A stretch of 6,609 nt of DNA, taken from NCBI GenBank assembly GCA_033720735.1, contig JAWWBX010000247.1, positions 1 through 6,609 on the forward strand, written 5' to 3'. The notes beneath the pieces were generated by a model that saw only the letters and a list, made by a program, of their open reading frames with translations, made no database searches and was not told the DNA's origin. Made by a program: the position numbers and the translations under genes. The DNA comes from B8-G4 sp033720735 (GTDB taxonomy: Bacteria; Bacteroidota; Bacteroidia; Chitinophagales; Saprospiraceae). Below are positions 1 to 5,246 of the stretch, one piece after another (within the stretch, counting starts at the first letter, position 1; every line of letters starts with the position of its first letter).

Positions 1-152
1 ATCATCGCGCCGGTTGAATGATGGTTCCGCAAAACAAAGCACATCGCCCGGCATGAAGTATCGCGTCACCTGCAAAAAATACCGGACAGCTGATCTGACC
101 TGCCAGTCTGGATATTTTCGCAACTTCAGCCTCGCAACCGAGCAGTGCCCGG
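1..152. other. Leader upstream of the MBOAT gene; possible tail of an upstream gene
   Basis: No convincing complete gene lies here. In frame 1 the first bases read IIAPVE followed by a TGA at 19-21, which could be the end of an upstream + strand gene, but six codons cannot prove it. The reading frames that cross this stretch on either strand run into the MBOAT gene out of frame and encode no recognisable protein. TATTTTCG at 113-120 matches five of the six fixed bases of the Bacteroidota -7 box (TAnnTTTG) and would place transcription start roughly 25 bases before the ATG at 153, but I see no good -33 TTTG at the expected distance. No clear Shine-Dalgarno sequence precedes the ATG, which is normal in this phylum. 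Confidence 0.35.
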
Positions 153-1583
153 ATGATTTTCTCTTCGCTGCTTTTTCTGTACGTTTTCCTCCCTGCAGTG
201 CTTGCGGTGGTCTTGCTGGCGCCACGTACCTGGCACAACTACCTGCTGCTGATAGCCAGCCTGATCTTCTATGCCTGGGGAGGTGTCAGTTACTCGGTGC
301 TGCTCCTGATTTCCATTGGAATCAACTACTTCGTTGGCCGGGCCATCGATCGACACCGGGGAACTCCGCTGGCCAGGTGGTCCATGATAGTGGGCGTGGT
401 GCTCAACCTGCTGCTGCTGGGGATCTTCAAGTATGCCAACCTGCTGGTCGGCAGCCTCGATGTGTTGCTGACAGCGGTGGGCTGGACCCCGATCGAGCTC
501 AAACCCATTGCACTGCCCATCGGCATCTCGTTCTTCACTTTCCAGGCGATCTCCTACATCGTTGATGTCTATGATGGCAAGGCATCGGTGGAGAAGCGTA
601 TCGCCAATGTCGGTCTGTATATCGCCCTGTTTCCACAACTGATTGCGGGGCCAATTGTCAGATACCGGGAGATCGCGCAGCAAATCGTCAAACGGGAGAT
701 GAGCTGGGCTAAAATGAGCTATGGGATCGAGCGGTTTGTGTGGGGACTTGGCAAGAAGGTGTTACTCGCCAACACGTTTGCCGTACTGGCGGATGACATT
801 TTTGCTATCCAGGCCCAGAACCTCGATCCGCTCACGGCATGGGTGGGATTGGCCTTCTATACCCTTCAGCTGTATTTTGACTTTTCCGGGTATTCAGACA
901 TGGCGATTGGCCTGGGGAGTATGCTTGGATTTCGCATCCCGGAAAACTTCAATTTTCCATACATCTCCAGGTCGATCAGGGAATTCTGGAGACGCTGGCA
1001 CATCACCCTGTCCATGTGGTTTCGGGATTACGTCTATATCAAAATGGGCGGTAGTCGCAGATCGGTGCGGCGCACCTACTTCAATTTGTTCGTAGTGTTT
1101 GTGCTGGTCGGCCTGTGGCATGGTGCTGCCTGGACATTTGTCGTCTTTGGCCTGATCCATGGAATCTTTATGGTATTGGAACGTATCGGCCTCGAGCGGC
1201 TATTGGCGCGCACATGGAGACCCGTCGCACATGTTTACACCATGCTGGTGTTCATGTTGTCACTCGTGGTGTTTCGCACCCGCACGATCCATGACTCACT
1301 CGATTACCTTGGTGCGATGACAGGATCGATCGAGCATACGGGATTCCGGTTTGACCTCGGATCGTACTTTGGTATTGAGATGTGGATCATGACCGGGATC
1401 GGCTTGCTCGCATGTACGCCCGTTTTCCGCACCATACACCGCCGGGCATTGCAGATCGACCGATCGGGCTGGCAAAGGGTGTATACAACAGCAGGTGTGA
1501 TCGCCACATTGTTCGTCTTTCTGTATTGCACGATGAATCTGTCGATGGGCACGTATAATCCGTTTATTTACTATCAATTCTGA
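153..1583 (+). CDS. MBOAT family O-acyltransferase, AlgI-like
   Basis: This 476-residue polytopic inner-membrane protein belongs to the membrane-bound O-acyltransferase family, in the branch containing alginate O-acetylase AlgI. AlgI-type proteins take acetyl groups from a cytoplasmic donor and pass them across the membrane to a periplasmic transferase that acetylates a polysaccharide. Visible signatures are the N-terminal MIFSSLLFLYVFLP, LPIGISFFTFQAISY (121-135), PQLIAGPIVRY (161-171), LYFDFSGYSDMAIGLG (240-255), FWRRWHITLSMWFRDYVYI (278-296), and VGLWHGAAWTFVVFGLIHG (319-337). His323 in the LWHG motif is the expected catalytic histidine; His336 is a second conserved-looking one. About a dozen hydrophobic segments are spread along the chain, and the length is usual for the family. 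The ATG at 153 is preferred because the protein then begins with the typical family N-terminus. The stop overlaps the next start (TGATG), so the two genes are probably co-transcribed and translationally coupled. The family is secure; the polysaccharide substrate is unknown, so I give no alg symbol. Confidence 0.95.
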   Translation: MIFSSLLFLYVFLPAVLAVVLLAPRTWHNYLLLIASLIFYAWGGVSYSVLLLISIGINYFVGRAIDRHRGTPLARWSMIVGVVLNLLLLGIFKYANLLVGSLDVLLTAVGWTPIELKPIALPIGISFFTFQAISYIVDVYDGKASVEKRIANVGLYIALFPQLIAGPIVRYREIAQQIVKREMSWAKMSYGIERFVWGLGKKVLLANTFAVLADDIFAIQAQNLDPLTAWVGLAFYTLQLYFDFSGYSDMAIGLGSMLGFRIPENFNFPYISRSIREFWRRWHITLSMWFRDYVYIKMGGSRRSVRRTYFNLFVVFVLVGLWHGAAWTFVVFGLIHGIFMVLERIGLERLLARTWRPVAHVYTMLVFMLSLVVFRTRTIHDSLDYLGAMTGSIEHTGFRFDLGSYFGIEMWIMTGIGLLACTPVFRTIHRRALQIDRSGWQRVYTTAGVIATLFVFLYCTMNLSMGTYNPFIYYQF

Positions 1584-2731
1584 TGATGTCCGGTTCGCCC
1601 AAGCACTACGTTCTGCCACTCACCTTCGCACTGCTGATCGCTGTGCACGTAGCAGACCACTTTTTCGGGTTCATTCCAGAACCGGAATTGGCTGAAAAAC
1701 GTGTGAAAGTGCAGAAACCAAGGGTGAAAGTCACACATCTCGATGTCTTTCCGCGTCAGTATGAGGCGTATTACAACGATCACTTCAATTGGCGCGACTT
1801 GTTGATCAGGATCGGTAGCCGCTTTCGCTATTTTGCCCTGCAGACTTCGCCACAGCCAGATAAAGTCATCATTGGCAAGGAGGGGTGGATGTACAAATCC
1901 GGCGTGGCCCGCGACCTGTTTATCGGTCATATTCACTACAATCAGCGCCGGATCAATCGGTTCCTGGAGGAGTTTCACCGCAGACGACAGATCATTGAAG
2001 ATCTGGGAGGCACATACTACATTGCCTTTGCCCCGCTAAAGCACGACATCTATCCGGAATACCTTCCTGACGAACTGACGAGAAACAAGCCTCCCAGTTC
2101 AACGCAGCATTTGCGCGAGGTTCTCATGCAGGATAGCCTGCTGCAATTTATCGACCTCACCACGCCGCTGATTGCTGCCAAGGCGTCGGCCCGCGGGCTG
2201 ATCTTCCACAAAACAGATCACCATTGGTCGGAAGAAGGTGCGCTCATCGCAGCTCAGGAGATCATTTCCGCTATCAGGCAAAAGTTTCCGGAGGTCGACC
2301 CCATAGACACCACGAAATGGCAACTGACCTTCGAAGAGACGCCAGGCTGGAGCCTCGCCGGGTTGATCGGGATCGAGCAGGATGTAACAGAAGTCGTGCC
2401 GAGATATATACGCCGGGTCCCGCGAGTCGCCCACGATACAATGTCATACCACCTGCCACCTGATGAATTTTGGGAGGATTATATCGTTGCGAAGAAAACG
2501 GCGCGCAAAGACAAACCGAGCCTCTTCGTGGTGCGGGACTCATTTGGCTCGCCAGTCATCAAGTTCTTGTCCGACGAGTTTAGCTATAGCTTTTATCTCT
2601 GGGACAAATGGGAACACGCGCTCAACGCGGATATTTTTGCCAAGGAGGGATGCGATATCTACGTTCAGCTGATTTGGGAAGGCCTCTTGTTGCGTCTCAT
2701 CGAAACACCTCCCCGGGGTTGGTTCTTTTAA
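1583..2731 (+). CDS. AlgJ/AlgX-like SGNH-fold O-acetyltransferase (DHHW-type)
   Basis: This 382-residue protein resembles the periplasmic acetyltransferases that partner AlgI-type MBOAT proteins. One N-terminal hydrophobic segment (about residues 9-30) would anchor or export it, leaving the catalytic domain in the periplasm. Family-like features in order are the YEAYYNDHFNWRDLLI stretch (60-75), the IGKEGWMY motif (97-104), KTDHHWSEEGA (210-220), and FVVRDSFGSPV (315-325). By analogy with AlgJ and AlgX, Asp212 and His214 of the DHHW motif and Ser320 of RDSF would form the catalytic triad; all three are present. The C-terminal DIYVQLIWEGLLLRLIE (358-374) also fits the family. The ATG at 1583 overlaps the MBOAT stop by one base; a second in-frame ATG follows at 1586, so either could serve. 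The likely role is transfer of acetyl groups supplied by the MBOAT protein to an exported glycan. Its stop codon overlaps that of the convergent gene downstream. Confidence 0.9.
   Translation: MMSGSPKHYVLPLTFALLIAVHVADHFFGFIPEPELAEKRVKVQKPRVKVTHLDVFPRQYEAYYNDHFNWRDLLIRIGSRFRYFALQTSPQPDKVIIGKEGWMYKSGVARDLFIGHIHYNQRRINRFLEEFHRRRQIIEDLGGTYYIAFAPLKHDIYPEYLPDELTRNKPPSSTQHLREVLMQDSLLQFIDLTTPLIAAKASARGLIFHKTDHHWSEEGALIAAQEIISAIRQKFPEVDPIDTTKWQLTFEETPGWSLAGLIGIEQDVTEVVPRYIRRVPRVAHDTMSYHLPPDEFWEDYIVAKKTARKDKPSLFVVRDSFGSPVIKFLSDEFSYSFYLWDKWEHALNADIFAKEGCDIYVQLIWEGLLLRLIETPPRGWFF
2705..2729 (+). terminator. Weak terminator-like hairpin at the end of the acetylation pair
   Basis: The last codons of the acetyltransferase gene can fold around CCGG (2713-2716): C2711/C2712 pair with G2717/G2718, and A2707-C2709 pair with G2721-T2723, with a small internal loop between. 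A T-rich run (TTCTTTT, 2723-2729) follows immediately. The shape resembles an intrinsic terminator, but the stem is short and interrupted and lies inside the coding sequence. There is no other space for a terminator because the next gene on the opposite strand starts overlapping here. Structure is seen by eye only. Confidence 0.22.
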
Positions 2732-3555
2732 GGAGTGTTCCGGATGATCCGATCCTCCCCGAGAAACACGGAGTCGGCATGACGGTACCATTTTCTCGAG
2801 GCAGGAAGTACCAGCTCCCCTACGGCCTCTTCCCCTTCCAATAAGATGTATTCACCATCGTTGGAGGCCTCGTCATGGTAAAACCGGTACCCGCGCATCG
2901 CATAGGTATCAGGATCAAAATAGACATACCAGGTATCACCCCCGACCTCCGGGTCGTACGTCACTTTTACCTCGAGGAGGGTATCACCAAAAAAGTCGGC
3001 TTCGTGCACCGTGGCTGACAGCAGCGTACCAGGGTCCTTGAGTTTCATCGGGAGGCCCCACAGATAGGCGTAGTAATCTCGCATCCGCATACTGCGCGGG
3101 CAATCAAGCCCGAACGCCTCCTTCTCTTCTTGCACCAGCTGCTGACGGCCGTTCAGCCAGTGCGTACACGTGGCACCGCGCACCTCGCGCACGATCCGGT
3201 CTGGGCCACGTTGTTGCTCCAGACGGAAATATGATTCCGGCAAGTTGAAGGTCAGATCGGTGATCCGGTAGTTGCCACCGCGTTCGGGGGGGATGCCCGG
3301 CCGGCTTTCGAAAAGCCGCATGGCGTGCACCATGGTACCCCATTGCCCGTGCGGATCATGATAGTCAATGCTCTTGTCAACCAGTTCGGATGCGGTCAGC
3401 CCGGTTACAACCCTGATGATCGAAGAGGTAGCTGCAGGCGCCTGTGCTACCGCAAGGAGTGGGGCAAGGATTGCCGTCAACCAGATAAGACCCAGACGCA
3501 ATATGTTGCGGCAGGCGCTACTGCTTGACAAAGCGCAACGTATAATGGCCGGCAT
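2728..3555 (-). CDS. Secreted DUF6503 family protein
   Basis: This 275-residue protein matches my knowledge of DUF6503, an uncharacterised family of exported proteins in Bacteroidota. Diagnostic stretches are ELVDKSIDYHDPHGQW (57-72), TFNLPESYF (102-110), the cysteine-containing GATCTHWLNG (127-136), YYAYLWGLPMKLKDPGT (161-177), VTYDPEVGGDTWYVYFDP (198-215) and FYHDEASNDGEYILLEGEE (225-243). Cys130 and Cys152 lie where family members also carry cysteines and could form a disulfide. A signal peptide is clear: hydrophobic residues 21-36 then AVAQA. The start is uncertain. ATG at 3555 overlaps the end of the upstream T9SS gene by 38 bases and gives a long n-region; TTG at codon 19 (3501) would leave a 16-base gap and a compact signal peptide beginning LRLGLIWLTAI. 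It is probably co-transcribed with the T9SS gene. The fold may be LolA/lipoprotein-carrier-like, but that is a guess; no function is known. Confidence 0.85.
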   Translation of the reverse strand: MPAIIRCALSSSSACRNILRLGLIWLTAILAPLLAVAQAPAATSSIIRVVTGLTASELVDKSIDYHDPHGQWGTMVHAMRLFESRPGIPPERGGNYRITDLTFNLPESYFRLEQQRGPDRIVREVRGATCTHWLNGRQQLVQEEKEAFGLDCPRSMRMRDYYAYLWGLPMKLKDPGTLLSATVHEADFFGDTLLEVKVTYDPEVGGDTWYVYFDPDTYAMRGYRFYHDEASNDGEYILLEGEEAVGELVLPASRKWYRHADSVFLGEDRIIRNTP

Positions 3556-5179
3556 CTGAGGTCATCCGCAACAGGTAGACGCCACTCTGCAGATCGGTGA
3601 GATCGAGCGGGTGCGTGTTGCTTCCCGGACGCAGCTGCATTGCCTCGGTGGACAAATGCAACTTCCCGGTCACATCATAGATCTGGTATCGCGTAGTGGC
3701 AGCGGCGCTGAGATCGGCCTGAATGTAAGCCAACCCCGAGACCGGGTTTGGATTGATCTGAAGTGCATCAAAAGCCTCCGGCAGGACATTGACAGCGGAG
3801 GGGTCTCCCACACCCTTCAACTGAAAGAAGTAATCCCCAGGCAGGTTGAACGTCACCCGTGTTACAACACGGATCACGTAGTCAGCTGCGCCACCGGGCA
3901 GAGTGCCGATGGTGTCAACCAGCAAATCGCCGTCGCTGGCGAAAAAACAGCTTGATGCGACGATGTTGGTATCGACAGGCCCGGATCCGCAATCATTCCA
4001 GAGATCTATAAAGACTGCCGACCCGGGAGTCGTCAACCCGAAGGTAAGTTCCAGTTGCTGATAGCCCTCCGAATTGAACCGATACCACACTTCAGCAAAT
4101 TCACCGGCCTGGTTGCTCAGGCACGTGGGATATTCGAACGATGTAAAATCAAAGGTGGCTCCGATCGTCGTGCCCTCGTAGCCATCGGTTGCATCGGGGT
4201 CCTGCACCTCGATCAACTCGGCATTCGCGCAGACATTATTGGCTGGCGGGTCTGGCGGACTGGTATTGGTGAGATCCATGGTTCCGGTTCCGGTCTCACC
4301 CTGATAACCACCCAGCCGTAACAAGTAGGTATTGCCCTCTTCAACTTCGAAGAAGACCAGGGAGCTGAAGGAAGAGCATCCCGAACCGTCGTCATTGCAG
4401 GCCAACAGATCCGCATCGGAAACCGGGCACGGCACGTTGGCATTGTAGACGGCCAAACGCGTATCAAAGCTGACCGAATTGCAGGTAGACCATTCAACCG
4501 AGCCAGTAAAATCAGGCGTGAAGGAATACCAGACGTCATTGAGCACCGAGTTATCATTAAACTGAAAGCACGGGTTGTTCGGGTGAGGAGGGCCATCCGT
4601 CGTCGCCCCGAGCGTATTGACCTCCTGGTCTTCTCCGACGGAGATGGGAATGGCATCGCTGCAAAAGTCATTCGCCACCGCGGGCACAAACTCACTGATC
4701 GAAAAGGTACCCGTCCCTTCCTGTCCGGGAGAAGTGTCACCAAAACCACCGAGCCTTAACAAATAGGACTGGCCCTTGTTGACCGAAAAAATCAACTCCG
4801 AAGTGGAAAGCGCGCAGCTTCCGGCGTCCTCGTTGCAGACAAACAGATCTCCGTCTGCAGGAGGGCAGGGGGCTCCGGGCAGGTACACGGCGATCTTCGT
4901 GTCAAAATCGGCGGTGCCGCACAACGTCCAGAAGGCGTTGCCCGAAAATGTCGGGGTGTATAAATACCAGATGTCATTGTAGATGGAATCCAGATCGCTG
5001 TTGCCGGGGCAAGGAGAGTTGGGATGAAATGGCCCGTCGGTATCGGCGCCGACCGTGGAGAACGCCATGTCTGTCACCTCTCCGATCGGAGTGGCATTGG
5101 CACATTGATCATTGGCGGGTTGAGACAGAGCTGGAAGGACGAATCCGGCGGCCAACACGAAGAGTAAGGCGATGCGCAT
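3518..5179 (-). CDS. T9SS type A sorting domain protein with three tandem Cys-rich repeats
   Basis: This 553-residue protein is predicted to be exported by Sec and then across the outer membrane by the type IX secretion system. Residues 1-19 are a clear signal peptide with probable cleavage at ALS/QPAND. Three tandem repeats follow (about 20-163, 169-304, 312-455), each opening with a ANDxC-like motif and carrying D(I/V)WY and, in copies 1 and 2, FDTxxAVY, (C)N(D/E)D and YLLRLGG. This layout resembles beta-sandwich, PPC-like (bacterial pre-peptidase C-terminal) modules common in secreted Bacteroidota and Planctomycetes proteins. Residues 474-553 are a type A sorting domain: INPNPVSGLAYI, YQIYDVTGKLHL, LDLTDLQSGVYLLRM and a C-terminal TLRFVKQ. 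No catalytic domain is visible, so it is more likely an adhesive, matrix or binding protein than an enzyme; this is inference. The ATG at 5179 is fixed well by the signal peptide. It is the first gene of a probable two-gene unit with the DUF6503 gene. Confidence 0.92.
   Translation of the reverse strand: MRIALLFVLAAGFVLPALSQPANDQCANATPIGEVTDMAFSTVGADTDGPFHPNSPCPGNSDLDSIYNDIWYLYTPTFSGNAFWTLCGTADFDTKIAVYLPGAPCPPADGDLFVCNEDAGSCALSTSELIFSVNKGQSYLLRLGGFGDTSPGQEGTGTFSISEFVPAVANDFCSDAIPISVGEDQEVNTLGATTDGPPHPNNPCFQFNDNSVLNDVWYSFTPDFTGSVEWSTCNSVSFDTRLAVYNANVPCPVSDADLLACNDDGSGCSSFSSLVFFEVEEGNTYLLRLGGYQGETGTGTMDLTNTSPPDPPANNVCANAELIEVQDPDATDGYEGTTIGATFDFTSFEYPTCLSNQAGEFAEVWYRFNSEGYQQLELTFGLTTPGSAVFIDLWNDCGSGPVDTNIVASSCFFASDGDLLVDTIGTLPGGAADYVIRVVTRVTFNLPGDYFFQLKGVGDPSAVNVLPEAFDALQINPNPVSGLAYIQADLSAAATTRYQIYDVTGKLHLSTEAMQLRPGSNTHPLDLTDLQSGVYLLRMTSDAGHYTLRFVKQ
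3521..3760 (-). other. T9SS type A C-terminal sorting domain
   Basis: Residues 474-553 of the protein form a roughly 80-residue domain with the usual order: NPNPV opening, a central IYDVTGK turn, a DLTDLQSGVYLLRM strand pair and a basic-aromatic end. In known T9SS cargo such domains are recognised by the outer-membrane translocon and usually removed when the protein is attached to the cell surface or released. Its presence implies the host has a T9SS, whose genes are not in this window. Confidence 0.92.
3815..4246 (-). repeat. Repeat 3 of the T9SS protein (divergent copy)
   Basis: Residues 312-455 begin PANNVCANAELI, like the other two copies, and keep EVWYRF at 363-368. They have only four cysteines (317, 353, 397, 411) and lack the FDTxxAVY, CNDD and YLLRLGG motifs; near the end they instead read YVIRVVTRVTFNLPGDYFFQL. 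This copy may have a related fold but a different binding surface, or may be a different module sharing the opening motif. Confidence 0.6.
4268..4675 (-). repeat. Repeat 2 of the T9SS protein
   Basis: Residues 169-304 align with repeat 1 at an offset of 146-147 residues. Shared elements include ANDFC, GATTDGPPHPNNPC, LNDVWYSFTPDFTGS, SFDTRLAVY, CNDDGSGC and TYLLRLGGYQGETGTGT. The six cysteines are 173, 204, 233, 251, 261 and 268. The acidic CNDDGSGC and similar turns could bind calcium, but this cannot be shown from sequence alone. Confidence 0.85.
4691..5122 (-). repeat. Repeat 1 of the T9SS protein
   Basis: Residues 20-163 start directly after the signal peptide. Elements shared with repeat 2 include ANDQC, GADTDGPFHPNSPC, YNDIWYLYTPTFSGN, DFDTKIAVY, CNEDAGSC and SYLLRLGGFGD. 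The six cysteines are 26, 57, 87, 105, 115 and 122. A nine-residue or so insertion after the RLGG motif accounts for the slightly greater length compared with repeat 2. Confidence 0.85.
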
Positions 5180-5246
5180 GATGTCTGGTTTTACTGGTGA
5201 TTTGATAGCGAATCAAGTTAGTAAAAGGAATGTAAAGTCTGTGGCA
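5180..5246. promoter_or_regulatory. Short divergent intergenic region between T9SS and GT-C-like genes
   Basis: These 67 bases separate the start of the leftward T9SS gene from the likely start of the rightward membrane protein gene, so promoters for both must lie here or inside the neighbouring coding ends. The stretch is more AT-rich than its surroundings. On the - strand, TAACTTG (5220-5214) is a shortened version of the Bacteroidota -7 box about 35 bases before the T9SS start; on the + strand, TTTG at 5201-5204 could be a -33 element, but no good -7 follows. The location is reliable as an inference from gene layout; the individual boxes are not. Confidence 0.35.

Noticed and set aside
14..565. 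+ strand open frame of 183 codons overlapping the MBOAT start in another frame
   Set aside because: It has no family resemblance, and the typical MBOAT N-terminus begins at 153 in a different frame.
126..683. - strand open frame of 185 codons opposite the MBOAT gene
   Set aside because: The MBOAT frame has strong family motifs throughout; the reverse product is hydrophilic, Gln-rich and unrecognisable.
2713..2716. CCCCGGGG palindrome considered as an operator or restriction-type site
   Set aside because: It is explained by the codons of the acetyltransferase C-terminus and at best forms the core of a weak hairpin; a single eight-base GC palindrome is not evidence of a binding site.
153..2731. 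Assignment of the first two genes as algI and algJ of an alginate operon
   Set aside because: The same two families acetylate many polysaccharides, and no alginate polymerase, epimerase or export gene is visible, so the specific symbols are not justified.
4213..4749. - strand open frame of 178 codons in another frame of the T9SS gene
   Set aside because: The product is Arg/Ser/Pro-rich and low in recognisable structure, and the region is already explained by repeat 2 of the T9SS protein.
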